The position numbers and the translations under genes were made by a program. DNA of 64,000 bases. Source: Rhabdophis nuchalis. Its lineage: Eukaryota > Chordata > Lepidosauria > Squamata > Natricidae. The notes under the pieces were generated by a model that saw only the letters and a list, made by a program, of their open reading frames with translations, was not told the origin of the DNA and did not search any database. Below, piece by piece: positions 12,901-23,680 of this stretch; the stretch's first letter is position 1; every line of letters begins with the position of its first letter. The stretch covers positions 243,186,167-243,250,166 of the forward strand of contig CM077643.1 of assembly GCA_039707465.1 (NCBI GenBank), in the 5' to 3' direction.

Positions 12901-15150
12901 ATTGCTGTGCTCTTTCAAGGTATCCGCTGAAGCTGCATCTAATGCCAGGTTTGTGGTCCTTCCTCCTGCTCCTTTTTCCCTCCCTCCCTTCCTCTTTTTC
13001 TTTCTCCCTTCCCTCCCTTTTTTTCTCCCATCTCTCCTCCCTCCCTCCCTCTTTCTTTCAGCACCCCCCAACCCCACCGTTTTTGGCCTAGCAGGCCTCA
13101 GAGAAGCCTCCTGCGAGCAAAAACAGACCCCCTCACCCCCATTTTTGGCCTAGCAGGTCTCAGTGAAGCCTCCTGAGAACAAAAACAAACCCCAAGTGCT
13201 AAAAAAAGTTTATAAAAAGTTCCTACCATCACACAGCACAGCTGATCATAGGAACTTTTTTTTTTACTTTGTTAAGCATTTTTTTTACTACCGGTTTGGG
13301 CGAATGGTAGCATTTTTTATAAATGGTTCTGCCCAAACTGGTAGCATTTCACCCCTGCCCTTGAATGCAATGTGACTTATTCACAGATAATTGTTTATAG
13401 GTTTGCAGTCTAGTTCTTTCATAAATTTCTTTTTCATACCTCAAAATCTGCCTTCCAATCCCTGTTCCCATGAACATACATAGAAAATGCATGAAAAAGT
13501 ATAGGTGACAGCAAAAATTAGCTACTGTACCATGTCACCTGATGCAAATCTGTTAGGGGAAGGAATTAATTGAATTCCAGACTACATACATACATTTTAG
13601 CTAAACAAAACACTATATATTGTAAATACACGTAAGACTAAAGCTCTTCATTAGGTATTAATGAAAAGTAAATTTCTCATATATATAATTTTTTGTTTTA
13701 TACTGACAACTAGAAAAATAATTTTGCATTAAAAGTGTGAAAGCATATTTACTGATCACACTGCCAGGTGTAAATTTTTATGAAGAGAGATTGAGAATTT
13801 GATGTTGTCTTAATCACCTACTAGAGAGAATTTGATCAGAACAAAACTGCAATAATTTTATTTTCACTTCTGATTATCATTGGTAAATTTATTAAGGCAG
13901 AAATCAAGTAATTAAAAACATATTTTGAGTTTCAGAATCAACACTCAAAAAGTGAGGGAATAGCAATATTTCCCGAATAACCATGTTCTTTATAAGGCAC
14001 ATCATTGCATTGTAATTTTTTTTTAAGATGACAAGAAAACAGCTTGAAAAAGCATTTGAATATGAAGCTGAGTTCTTCATTTACCTTCGGTAACTGCTGC
14101 TAAAGCCTTTACCTCGTGGAGAAGGGCCATGTACGAATCTACATGTGTTCCCATAGAGGCAGTTGCCAGTCTTCAGCCAGTTACGGCACTGTGTCTAAGA
14201 GACAGACATTACTGGGTGAATTTCAAACTAATGTTGGAATACTGCTTGTGTGAAGACTCACAGAACAAATAATTCCACATATCATTTTAACCAAACAATA
14301 ATTTAGTGCCAAATCTGACAGTGCTCATTAAACAGAAGTCATTTCAAGCTTTTTGACATGAACTAAGATCTCTTTTCACTCACAACTGAAAGATAAAGAG
14401 TTTTTTTCTGACCAGGAACAAGACATGTAACACCAAAAATGTGAAACATGCAATCAAATATTGGAATTGTTCTGTTTTTAGCTAAACAATTCATCCATCC
14501 CCATGCTTCATTCTGCAGAATATGGATGGATTTGGACCTAGAAAATCAGAGTTGAAAGTAGATAATATCCAAATGCAGCATTCTAATTGAATAATCAGCT
14601 GTCAGCAGAGTTAAACAGGGTGCACTGCATCAAAGAAAGTTATTCTGGTGGCTTCAAATATTAAAAGAAACCCTGTTACATAAAGGCACAACATCAACAT
14701 CAACAGAAACAAGCTAACAGAGTATTCAAGCATGGATTATTTTTTGAAACTGAGTATGTTTAGATTATGGACACAAACATTTATTCAATCAGGAACAAGT
14801 ACTGAACAAAGATGTTCCTCTTCATCTTATCCCATTTGAAACAATGTAAGAGTTCATAATATATCAGTCTAAGATAAGAAAATCTTTATAGGTTTATAGC
14901 ATCCCAATTAAACCAATAAGGTGATTTACTCTATGAGAAAGAAAGGAGAAAAGCATTCCCTGCCATAATCTTTGGTTTATGAGAGTGTCACATTAAGTGT
15001 CACATTAAGAAGGAAGAATACGTTTTGACTCACCTCTGCAGAACTTCCAGTGCTGGGTCCAAGTCTTTCAAACACACTGGGTCTTCTCGATGTGCTATCA
15101 GATATGGTCTTGGTATTTTCCACTGTGACCTTCCTTCTAATTTTTGACAT
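1..15150 (-). CDS. ZC3H13: ZC3H13, zinc finger CCCH protein 13 (N-terminal part; gene continues past left edge)
   Basis: Known family: ZC3H13 is the nuclear scaffold subunit of the m6A RNA methyltransferase writer complex with WTAP, VIRMA and HAKAI. Seen: four in-frame minus-strand coding exons (15,150-15,034; 14,194-14,085; 5,234-5,123; 1,100-992) join in phase to about 148 residues. The start is MSKIRRKVTVENTK, followed by a CX8CX5CX3H zinc finger in exon 2 (CRNWLKTGNCLYGNTCRFVH) and charged segments (RPTGDLRERMKNKRQD; KEDIKITKERTPESEEEN) that match the vertebrate protein closely as I remember it. The mammalian protein is about 1,670 residues, so more than 90 percent lies left of the window. 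The start codon is the first ATG of its exon. The upstream leader exon lies in a CpG island at 24.4-24.8 kb. No frameshift or stop is seen. Confidence 0.95.
691..801. mobile_element. small non-autonomous hAT element
   Basis: The 111-bp element starts CAGGGGTGTC and ends GATAGCTCTG, with an imperfect 8-bp target duplication, GCTTAGAG on the left and ACTTAGAG on the right. The interior carries CCATGGGCCGG and GCTAAACCGGGCGTGG, shared in inverted order with the element at 51,619-51,752. It is therefore a rearranged copy of the same family. Confidence 0.75.
992..1100 (-). CDS. ZC3H13: ZC3H13 coding exon (KEDIKITKERTPESEEE)
   Basis: A 109-nt exon with acceptor TTCTGTAG and donor GACG/GTAAAT, ending in phase 1. 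It encodes KESTRGRHRGKEDIKITKER followed by TPESEEENPDWETNRD, a charged segment of ZC3H13. The plus-strand open frame over the same bases is its shadow. Confidence 0.93.
4108..4372. mobile_element. degenerate Tigger-like (pogo/mariner) fragment
   Basis: The phrases GGTCGCTAAGGGAACAGTCA and CATAAGTGAGGAATAA are decayed versions of the end of the family better preserved at 41,519-41,916. The left end is not clear. Family assignment rests on similarity by eye. Confidence 0.4.
4428..4565. mobile_element. 138-bp non-autonomous hAT element
   Basis: The terminal inverted repeats are CAGAGATGGGTTGC and CAGTGGTAGGTTGCC (right end, reverse complement). The flanking 8-mers ATGTAAAA and ATCTAAAG agree at 6 of 8 positions. 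The GC-rich interior (GGGGCGGGAGGCTCCG) stands out from the AT-rich intron and is shared with the element at 49,224-49,415. Confidence 0.7.
5123..5234 (-). CDS. ZC3H13: ZC3H13 coding exon (RPTGDLRERMKNKRQD)
   Basis: A 112-nt exon with acceptor TATACAG and donor AGG/GTAGGA. With the previous exon it restores phase 0 (222 nt together). It encodes a basic, lysine/arginine-rich stretch followed by SESQKHNTEEQPSPVR, matching the family's linker after the zinc finger. An intron of about 8.9 kb separates it from the zinc-finger exon. Confidence 0.93.
6930..7556 (+). mobile_element. L2-like LINE 3' end (degenerate)
   Basis: The broken frames still show phrases of the LINE reverse-transcriptase C-terminal end: an equivalent of ELNQLPVCSWIQFKVW, then FKVLYGMGPDYLGDRL and GPTLWNILP. 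The fragment ends in a short AATAAATAAATA tail, typical of squamate L2-like elements. It is strongly 5' truncated and frameshifted. Placing it in L2 rather than CR1 is a judgement from recalled consensus phrases. Confidence 0.75.
8466..8782. mobile_element. Tigger-like foldback element
   Basis: The left end CAGTTAGTCCCTGGGTTAAA and the right end, read in reverse (TAGGCAGTCCCTGGGTAAAG), form an imperfect terminal inverted repeat. The two halves mirror each other, with the CCACCATT and AATGGTGG blocks facing. It is non-autonomous and has no coding capacity. Confidence 0.6.
9542..9676. mobile_element. 135-bp perfect palindromic hAT MITE
   Basis: Two 66-bp arms are perfect reverse complements around a 3-nt centre (CAT at 9,608-9,610). 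The ends are CAGGGGTCTGCAAAG and its complement. Exact 8-bp target duplications, ATCTAGGC, lie at 9,534-9,541 and 9,677-9,684. Arm identity suggests a young insertion or maintained symmetry. A half copy lies at 22,648-22,700. Confidence 0.9.
10373..10450 (-). repeat. LINE 3' tail fragment
   Basis: A (T)n/TTTATT-rich start followed by ATGGTGCCTTGGAATGGTTTACA resembles the inverted LINE tails seen elsewhere in the window. It is degenerate, and the right limit is uncertain. Confidence 0.35.
10585..10686. repeat. asymmetric long palindrome
   Basis: A 57-nt left arm and a 45-nt right arm are reverse complements around ACC/GGT at 10,641/10,642. They differ only by 12 nt (a second copy of a CTTATAAGATAT-type unit) present in the left arm. 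No target duplication or transposon end is visible. Confidence 0.85.
10771..10785. repeat. short CA microsatellite
   Basis: About seven CA units, preceded by a (TA)n tract at 10,690-10,701 and followed by TATAATATATAT. It is a simple repeat within an intron. Confidence 0.8.
12708..13357. mobile_element. 650-bp hAT element carrying CR1 and polypyrimidine cargo
   Basis: The ends are CAATGGTGAAATC and GCATTTCACCCCTG. Exact 8-bp target duplications, CCCTTGAA, lie at 12,700-12,707 and 13,358-13,365. Inside are a CR1 3'-end fragment (12,845-12,905, containing GGGTTGGACTAGATAACCTC) and a C/T-rich tract (12,958-13,060). Two copies of TTTTTGGCCTAGCAGG also occur. The ends match the elements at 40,649 and 58,008, so it belongs to one large squamate hAT family. 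Confidence 0.88.
12958..13060. repeat. polypyrimidine tract (C/T rich)
   Basis: About 100 bases of CCCTCCCTTCC and CTTTTTCTTTC units with almost no purines, inside the hAT element. The open frames over it on both strands are low-complexity artefacts. Confidence 0.85.
14085..14194 (-). CDS. ZC3H13: ZC3H13 CCCH zinc-finger exon
   Basis: A 110-nt exon encodes TQCRNWLKTGNCLYGNTC and continues RFVHGPSPRGKG. All three cysteines and the histidine of the CX8CX5CX3H RNA-binding finger are present. The acceptor is TCTTAG and the donor is AAG/GTAAAT. It ends in phase 2 and joins in frame to the exon at 5,234. Confidence 0.95.
14195..15033 (-). other. ZC3H13: ZC3H13 intron
   Basis: An 839-bp AT-rich intron between the start exon and the zinc-finger exon. 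I see no repeat or other feature in it. Confidence 0.8.
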
Positions 15151-15159
15151 TTTGTACTA
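15034..15159 (-). CDS. ZC3H13: ZC3H13 first coding exon
   Basis: The ATG lies at 15,150-15,148 and 39 codons follow to the donor GAG/GTGAGT at 15,034. The acceptor is probably GGTTGAAG at 15,160-15,161, behind a long pyrimidine tract. The peptide includes SRRPSVFERLGPSTGSSAE, the conserved N-terminus of the family. The exon ends in phase 0. Confidence 0.95.
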
Positions 15160-17322
15160 CTTCAACCAAAAAAAAAAGCAACACTGTAAAATTTTCAAGT
15201 TGAACTAGGCAACTGAACTCATAGGGGGGAAAAAATTAGTCAACGCTATTCATCGTCAGAACTTTCTGTAGAAATTAATCAAGTACAGAATTTTATTTCA
15301 AAGGAATTATTTTAATCCATTCATTAGTAAACATTCCAAGATGAGGAATCCATCTTTATTCCATCTTTCAGCTACCTTATCCATCTCTGGCTATTATCTG
15401 AAATAATATATCCATAAGGTTCTAAAATGGGGGAGGGGGTGTTCCCTCTAGAAGAAAGCTTTATTTTCAGTAGAAAATAGAAGTACTGGGGGGTCAAAAT
15501 ATTCTTATAAATGGTATACAGTGTTGGATTGTAATCAACCCAATAGTTACACAACTTGAAGATAACTCACTCAGAGGAAAGCAGCCCATGCAAACTATCA
15601 TTTTCTTTCTTTTTCTTGTCTAACTCATTGTACTGTCCCCAAAATTTCTCATGACAGATAAGAAGGACAGAACAATATTAAGCACCTTGTACAAGATTTC
15701 AATGATATGTACTTTACGTAGAATGAAGAAACTTTCCAAATCTAGCAAGTGTGGAATTTCTCCAAGTTTGCTTGTTCAGTTTTGAGCAATTCGACCATTA
15801 TGGAATGTCCTTCACTCTGCGTTTTTTACGAGATGCAAATAAAAAAAGAGAAGGGGGAAGATAGGTGCAAGCTGCTTTCCTCTTGAGTAGTCATTATAAC
15901 ATATGCTCTTTAAAATGTCAATGTATTATAATATAAATCAATCTCAGCTGGAAATCAAAGCTACTGTGCTGTTGAAATAAAATAGCAAATTTCTAAGTTA
16001 AGTTTTAAAGTATGTGATCATGCTAGCAACGTGTTACAGGAGAAATACAAAGAATCACTGCTAAATCTCACCCAAAGAATAAATGAGAAATCAGATTAAA
16101 AAGTGTTCAGGTATATCCTACAAGCACTGTGTGAAAACCACCTGAAAGCCTAATATGTTCCTCGTTTTACACTATGTTTTTATTTTGTATTTTTATTAGA
16201 GGTGAGCAGCATCTCTTATTCAAGGAATTACCTTGATCATTTTTTAAAGTAATGCTCTAATTCTGCTGTATGCAAAGTGTTGGACTATAGGAACTTCTAT
16301 CCAAAAATGGTACACAGCAGTTAGGCATTTTAGGAACTGTTATTCAATATGCCTAAAGGCATGAAAGTGAGAAGCAGTGTACTACAATTAAGAGAACTGA
16401 AAGGTATCTAAAACTCTAAATTATTGTAAATTAATATCCTTCTTACATTAGATAATCCCTAAAATTAACCAGTTTAAAAAAATTAGCTTTGTCTTAGCAT
16501 ACTTTGCTAAGTATATGATATATGATTTCAAAAATAAAAATTAGAGAACCTGAAATTTTTGCAAAACGTATGTCTCAATTTGAAGGTATTTCTAACATCA
16601 GAATGAAATAAAATCAGGACCAATACACACCTTGAAGGGACAGAATATTACATTATCACAATAACCATTTGACTCAATAACTGTAATATATAACAAATGG
16701 AATCAGTATAAAATTTAGTTATAATGTAAACTAGATTTTCTATCTTAATTTGCAATACTGCAATAAACAGAGATTGAGGCCCAATTCAATACAACACTAT
16801 AGAAATAAGTACATCTTTTCTTCTATTCTGAAGCCCCTAAAGGTTTTAAGGGGGGGGGAGTACAGCAGGAAAGAGATAACATTATATCAACACCGGTCCT
16901 TACCATACATAATTTAATTCTATTATTTTCAAGTGTTTTTGTGTGGAGAACAAGATAAATTTGTACTGTCCCGTTTTGTACCATGACTGACGCAAAGGTC
17001 CAAATAAATGTAGACAGATTTTAAGAGATCTTATTTCAAAAGCTCTAACTCTCCCCCCCCTCCCCCCCAAAAAAGGGATTGAACCTATTTTCAATATACA
17101 AGCAAAATATCCAGTATTCCAGGGACATGTCACACTGGCCATACTCAAATGTTTGGCTTATTTATGAGACATGTGGAAATTGCAAACAGACACTTTGCAT
17201 ATACATTATTAGTGTAAAAAGGAGCAGCATGATTATTTAGAAGTTTAAAAGTAACTCACTCAGAGTAAAACACAATTTAATAGGTTCACGGAAATTTTAT
17301 CCCATTATTTATACTAAAACTT

Positions 17323-18426
17323 GAGGCAGCCCTCAAGTTATGTTAATTCATTCAGTGACCATTTGAAATTATGGTGGCACTGAAGAAAAGGATTTATAAC
17401 AGTCTGTTGCAGTGGCCCCGTGGTTACATGATCAAAATTTGGGCACTTGGTAGCCCACTTACGACTATAGGGTCATTTCAACACCCCTCATATGTGCCCT
17501 TTTGGCTCCCAGTAATCCATGGTCTCTGCAATGCTAGCTGATCTTCTCTTTCTTCTTGCTCCCGCTGCTTGATCAAGTTTGCCTCGTCTGCAGTTGCTTG
17601 CCACATGAGGTTTTCTTGCCAGAGTTGCACGCAGTAGTTCCCTAGCAAGACTTAAGGAAGATGGTCTTAGATGAACAGCATCTGCCTTGCGAAGGACCAG
17701 GATGGGCATAACTGGTCAGCAACAAGAGCAAGAAGATACTGAATGTCAACTGGGGTGGGGAAACAGGGGCTTCGTATGCAGAGTGGCTAGGGCAACTGAA
17801 GCTGGGACTGGGTTGGGGTGGCTGAGGTTTCCTAGGAAGCTGCTTGTTCCATTGCTGGGGCTTTGATGGCTGCATCTTTGTGCCATACAGTTGGTGCTTT
17901 CGGAGGCAACTGCATCTTTGCACTGCACTACTAGGACTTCCTGGTACAGCTGCGGCTTTATACCACACCGCACTGCTGAGCCAGGCTGGGGCAGCAGTGT
18001 GTTGTAGTTCAGGGGCTTCTTGTAGACTCAGAGCTGTGACACGCCAAGAAGCCCCTGAACCGCATTGTGACAAGCAGCATCAGAACAGTATGATCCTGGG
18101 GGCTGCTTGCCACAATTCCCCCAAGGCAGAATGCAGGGTGCCCAAAAGGACACAGATGGGGAGGGAGGAAATTGGTGGGAGCTGAAGAGGAGCTGAAGTC
18201 CTTTTTATCTTGGAAGACCTGAGGTTTAAGTGTGGGAGGGATCAAGACTGGGAAGGTTTGGATTGGGGTGGGTCCTCAGATAATAATCAGTGGAATTCAG
18301 GTAACGATGAGGAATGTCGGGATTGCTGTCACTGTAATATGGTCATGTGAAATCATGCTTTGCAACTGCATCACTTAGCAATGGAAATTACACTTCCAAT
18401 TACCATCGTAACTAGAGGACTACCCC
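17323..18426. mobile_element. 1.1-kb Tigger-like element with GC-rich interior
   Basis: The left end GGCAGCCCTCAAGTTATG and the right end, reversed (GGGTAGTCCTCTAGTTACGA), are diverged versions of the family's CAGGTAGTCCTCGACTTACG terminus. The arms repeat the family's internal phrases (TTCAGTGACCATTTGAAATT on the left; GTCATGTGAAATCATGCTTT on the right). The centre is GC-rich with open frames of 113-143 residues on both strands that match no protein I know, and I do not call them genes. Confidence 0.6.
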
Positions 18427-20091
18427 TATTTCCATTCCTTAAATTTCAGTTATTACTCTTCAATGGGGTCAGGGAAAAATAATTGCTTTAATTGGGATAA
18501 ATAAATGAGAAAAAAATATACCCCATTAATTATATCTGTCCAACAGACTTAACAATATTAAATTTTATATAAAAAGAATGAAGTGGGGAATAAACAATTT
18601 TGCTGCAAGAAATTTACATAAGATCCTAGGAGTTAAGAATGTAATTTGGAGGTAAAATGAAGCATTTACCTTTATTTAGCAAGCATGTGATTTACCAAAG
18701 AAGTGGTAAGACTCATTCTTCTCATGAAAGTTAAAATATGAACTACTATATTGTTTCCTATCAATTAATGAATGGATGTGCAAGATTCAGCTGCATTTTC
18801 TTCCAGGGGTTTTGGAGTATAGCTTGAATAATGATTTGACTGCAGGCAATCATGAGTTCATAGACAACTGGACAATGGAGAAAGTATTTAAGGGGGAGCA
18901 GTACTATTTCCTTGACAATTTTTCAAGAAATGCAACAAGATTATCAAACTATTCACATATTCAAAAATCATTAGCTAATGAATAAAAGAATTGTCCTCAA
19001 TGACATCAGAGTGAATTAACTGGCTACTGAATATGTCATTATTATCTTCAGATCAAATATTAAATGTAATAACACTGATACAATAGAAGAGAGAGGCAAC
19101 ATTTAACATCTTATCTGGAAGTTTTAGATGAATATCAGTGAACAATTCTATCTCTATTTCTTGCCTCCCACAATTATTTTCACCTCACTCAGCAAGACAA
19201 TTCAGACCACAGATCAACACAAATTGTATCTATGTAAAACACTAAAGCTTGCTTGTTGTCAGCACTGCAAAGTCAAACATTCTTCTTCTCCTTTAAATTG
19301 TCTGCTGCATGTCTATTTTAAATTTAGTAAACAATATTGAAAATATATACCATTTTCATAAATTGCATAAGTAAAACAAAAACCCTAACAAGCTAAAGTA
19401 ATTCCACTGAAATATTTAATTGGGGAAATGTAATAATAAATGGAACTATCACTTTTATCTTACATTTTGCTCTATCAAAAGTTACCATTTTATATAATAA
19501 TGTTTGCTTCCTTAGGTTTATATTTAAGCAAAAAAGCATAGACATAGATATATGTATTTGCTAGTTATCCAAAGAAAAATTACACCTTGGCTACTAGCGC
19601 TCACATATTCTTGAGTTAAATTGTTTTTATTTTTCTGAAGGTGTTATTTATGCATCCAATAAGATGATATAATTTATATATCCCCATTATGCATGTATCA
19701 TTTATACAAATCCTGACACATTTTTAAAGATTAGTATTTATTTTTTTGTAAGAGCTAAAGTCCTTCGGACAGCACAGAGATGAGAAATCAAAGAGCACAT
19801 TTGGTCATGCTATTGGAACACCCTAATCAACACCCATCTCTTCTCATATCATGCCCAGTTACAAAGACAGCTGAATGAATCCAAGAGAAAAAAATACAAC
19901 TACTCTAAGGAACTCCCATCACATATAGCCCACATGCACCCCAAAATACAACTTGCATTACAAATATGGGTCTCTGCAGAGTTAAGAACAATTTCTCATG
20001 TAAACATTTCTGCTTTGTTTGTCGAGTAAGTGAGTTTTTCTTACAACCTTTCCAAACACAGCAATTGACTTGATCATCCTGAGTCACACCA

Positions 20092-20592
20092 TATTTTTCA
20101 GAATATAAGACGCACCTTTTTCCCTCAAAAAAGTAGGTGAAAATCTGGGTGCGTCTTATACACTGAATACAGCATTTTTGGCCTCCCGAAACCCTACCCC
20201 CTTTGCAAAAATGATTGTGCATAGCCTTTAGGTGGTTTCCAGAGTGCTACTTGGGGCTGGTGAGGGCACAAATGAGTGAAAAATGGGCCATTTTTTGTTC
20301 ATTTTTGCCCCCCCTCCAGCCCCCAGGAGCAAGCTATAAGCCTCCTAAAGGCGTTGCATGCCATTTTTTTTGACAAAATATGGGCCCATTTTCATGAAAA
20401 AATGGCTCCTTTTTTGCTCGTTTTTGGGGGCTCCAAGTCCCTAGGAGCACTTTACAAGCCTCCTAAAGGCTATGCATGTCAGGCCCATTTTCACCAAAAA
20501 CAGGCCATTTTTGGGAGGTCTGCAGAGTGCAAAACCTTTTTTTAAAAATTTGCCTCTTCAAAATCTTGGTGCATCTTATACTCCGAAAAATA
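20092..20592. mobile_element. non-autonomous DNA transposon with ATAAGACGCACC termini
   Basis: The left end TATTTTTCAGAATATAAGAC (then GCACC) and the reversed right end GTATTTTTCGGAGTATAAGA (then TGCACC) form about 25-bp terminal inverted repeats. The interior holds a second GGGTGCGTCTTATAC box. It also has repeated blocks with CATTTTT and the pattern CCTCCTAAAGGC...ATGC. Superfamily not assigned. Confidence 0.65.
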
Positions 20593-21419
20593 CAATATAT
20601 GAATAGAAATGGTTTAAATAATTGTAACACTGAAAAATAATTTGTATTATTTCTTGCTTGCTGATATTTTATTCTGATGATTGAATATATGTAACAAACT
20701 TGATCTTGGAAAGCATTCAATCATTTTCTTCCAGCTAGAACATCTATTTCATCAAATTTTGAAATTGTTATATGTCCACTAGAGAAGAAAAAAGTATCAA
20801 AGCATTTGTGTGTAAGATACTTTTCTGGGGTTAAACACAAAAATATAAAACTATGAGATATTATTTTTCTAATGTATTAACGTATCCTCTTTGGCTATCC
20901 ATAATTAATTATTCAGGTTTTACACCTCCCATTCCACTTTCAACAGACAAATAAAGTTCCTTATTTTTATTTGTAACTAGAAAGAAAGCATGTTTTTAAG
21001 TTGAGGTGAGTAAGTAAAAATTAATTTTTCCAAATTCCAAAGGTAGCCATTAGCTAAATCTGGTACTATCTTCCTTTGTAATTAATCTAATTATTATTCC
21101 AGTTTTACAATGGTCCAAAATCAGATTTTTGTATTAATATTTACTGTAGATAGAATAATCCATGCTAATAAAGTAACACCTTAATTTAAAAATTGTTTGG
21201 CTACATTATTTGGCTATACTCCTGAGTATTTAAAGCTTTATCTGAAATATTTCCTAACATTTTTGATATGATGTGAATTCAGGTTAACTAAGATTTTTTA
21301 AATTAACCATTAAGCCTGACAGACTCATAAAACTTCACATTTATTCTTGTGCTATGTTAGGGGGATTAAGAAATATGCCATGTTCAAATACATTTAATAA
21401 ACAACTTTCCTGAATGCAT

Positions 21420-21500
21420 TGCTTATTTATTCCTTTATTTGTTTTATAAATAAATAAGGTAACTCTGGGCGGCTTACAATCACAACTAATTGTTTATTAG
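21420..21500 (-). repeat. LINE 3' tail fragment
   Basis: TTTATTTATTCCTTTATTTG followed by GGTAACTCTGGGCGGCTTAC is the reversed 3' end of an L2/CR1-like LINE (the GCCGCCCAGAG box plus an AATA tail). Only the tail is preserved. Confidence 0.55.
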
Positions 21501-22647
21501 TAGGGTGGCTACTAATGTTTCTGCAATTAAACTGAATACCTGTTCAATATTTTTAAAAAAATATAATTTTGCTAAATGTAAATTACGGTGACTTTTTAAA
21601 TTAAACCAATGTATATTTTTAAAAAACCTGGGTCCAAAGTTGAACTAAATATAAACAAAGAACATGAAAAAAGTTCAACTTACTGTACTTGCTAATTTGC
21701 TAGAATTACAATCCAATAAATTGATAACTAGCTTTTCAGGAACATCAAATTTTTAAAAATCATCAAATTAAACTGCTTTCTTAAACATACAATTCCAAAA
21801 ATAATGAATGCTATGGCAGTTAAACATAATTAAGTGTATACTATGGATATAACCAGATACATAACAGCATCACTATCTAATTTTTAAGAATTCAGGTATT
21901 CATAGTTTCTCTACTTTCCAACAACACAATCACTGTCACTCTTACAATATGTTTGAAACTGAAAACTACAACTGCCCTAAAGGATGCATTTTCATACTAT
22001 GAACAGTGAATGATATTTATTTTAAAACAACCTTTTCATGTAGCAAAGAATAATATTAAATATTCTCAATCTACATACAATTAAAACATGAACTATGGTA
22101 AATAGTATTTCAGGCAAAGTGTACTAATATTTTAAGAATCTTCAGAATTCCTACTCTGTTCAAAAATCAGTATTCTTCAACTTCCTATTGAGGAGTTCCA
22201 TCTCAGAGGTGGCATAGATGAGACAATCTCCATATGTTTCAACAGTTAAACTACATCAGGTCAAGCCATATAGTTAAACAATCTGCACTTCATTCATAGC
22301 AATGAAGCAGACAGGAACACAGACTAAATGCTTTTCGTTGTAATATTCTTAGGTAGTGAATGTTTAAAATACATAGATAATTCAGTAATAAAAGCTTTGT
22401 TACTAATCCAACTAAAATACTGGAGTAAATAATTGAAATCTGACATTATTGCAAAATTGTATCTAATTATTGTAATAAGTATAATACAAAACAAGTCCAA
22501 AATACTTTTTCCAAAACAAATCACAAACTTAAAATCAAAAATCAGTAGGATAAAACATGGTTGAACTTGTAGAGAACGTGGCATAAAATAGAGGAAAATC
22601 AGCAGCAAAAACATCTAAGTTAAAAGCAAGCCTACACTATTATAGTT

Positions 22648-22700
22648 CAGGGATGTCCAAACTTGGGAACTTTTAAGACTTGTGGACTTCAACTCCCAGA
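22648..22700. mobile_element. half copy of palindromic hAT MITE
   Basis: CAGGGATGTCCAAACTTGGG followed by TTTTAAGACTTGTGGACTTC and CAACTCCCAGAATT matches one arm of the 9,542-9,676 element. The second arm is absent, so this is a solo half. Confidence 0.65.
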
Positions 22701-23304
22701 ATTGATATAGTTGATAAATATGAGCAACTGGTTTAAGCTGCAATCCATGCAGTTATTTGAAACAAAGTCTCATTTAGTGAAGTAAAACTTACATGGGCAA
22801 GAATCTATAACCCTACAATTTTTTGCAATTTGTAGAAATGTTCTTCCAAGGAGCCAATGTTAAGTCAGACCTGTATAAATGGCTCTAATAAAAGTGGACA
22901 GTTTTTAGTTTTCTGCATAAACATTAAAACATGCCAGATCCCACCCAGTCTTTCTAAAATAGGAACATCACAACTGCATAAGCAAGAAGAAATGATGGCA
23001 GATAGTATTAAAAACAATACAGTGACACCACTTTCCAGAACACTGAAACTGAGATATCTCCCACCGAAATCAGCTGTACTCCCTTCCAAATTCAGTAAGC
23101 TAAAGTGCAAGCTTTTTAGTGCTCTTATCTCCTTTATAACAAATTTGCACAAAGTATTTTGTACATTAAATATATGAAAATATTTTTTTTAAAAAGTATC
23201 TTCTTCATAGCTAATTCTCAGGTCCCCAATCATGCTGCCACCTGGCCAATACGAATGGACCTGACCATTCACCAAACATAGCTCTCATATTTTTAAAACA
23301 ATTG

Positions 23305-23680
23305 CAGGTAGTCCTCAATTTATGACTACAATTGAGCCCAAAATTTATGGTAAGTGAAAAATTTGTTAAGCAAACTTGTCCCATTTTATGACTTTTCTTG
23401 CCACATTTGTTAAGTGAATCACTGCAGTTGTTAAATTAGTAATGTGGTTGTTAAATGAATCTGGACTCTCCACTGCTTGTCAGAAGATCAAAAAAGGACT
23501 CCTGAACACTGCAACCTCATAAATATGAGTCAGTTGTCAAGCATCCAAATGTAAATCACGAGACCCCCTGAGATGCTGCAATGGTCACAAGTGTGAAAAG
23601 GGGTCATAAGTCACTATTTTCAGTGGCACTGTAACTTCCAACAGTCACTACATGAACTGCTGTAAATCGAGGACTACCTG
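23305..23680. mobile_element. Tigger-like non-autonomous element, about 376 bp
   Basis: The ends CAGGTAGTCCTCAATTTATG and CGAGGACTACCTG are inverted repeats. The arms contain the family phrases TTGAGCCCAAAATTTATG and GAACTGCTGTAAATCGAGG. TA follows the right end but is not intact on the left. The minus-strand 146-residue open frame across it reads repeat sequence and is not a gene. Confidence 0.75.

Larger units (their letters stand above)
5235..14084 (-). other. ZC3H13: large ZC3H13 intron rich in repeats
   Basis: About 8.9 kb. Contents from left: an L2-like LINE end (6,930-7,556), a Tigger-like foldback element (8,466-8,782), a perfect palindromic hAT MITE (9,542-9,676), a LINE tail (10,373-10,450), an asymmetric palindrome (10,585-10,686), a CA repeat (10,771-10,785) and a 650-bp hAT element (12,708-13,357). 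The stretches between are AT-rich with nothing recognised. Confidence 0.75.

Noticed and set aside
17642..18185. Overlapping 143- and 113-residue open frames
   Set aside because: They lie inside a Tigger-like element on opposite strands, with low-complexity Ala/Ser/Gln content and no recognisable domain or splice context.
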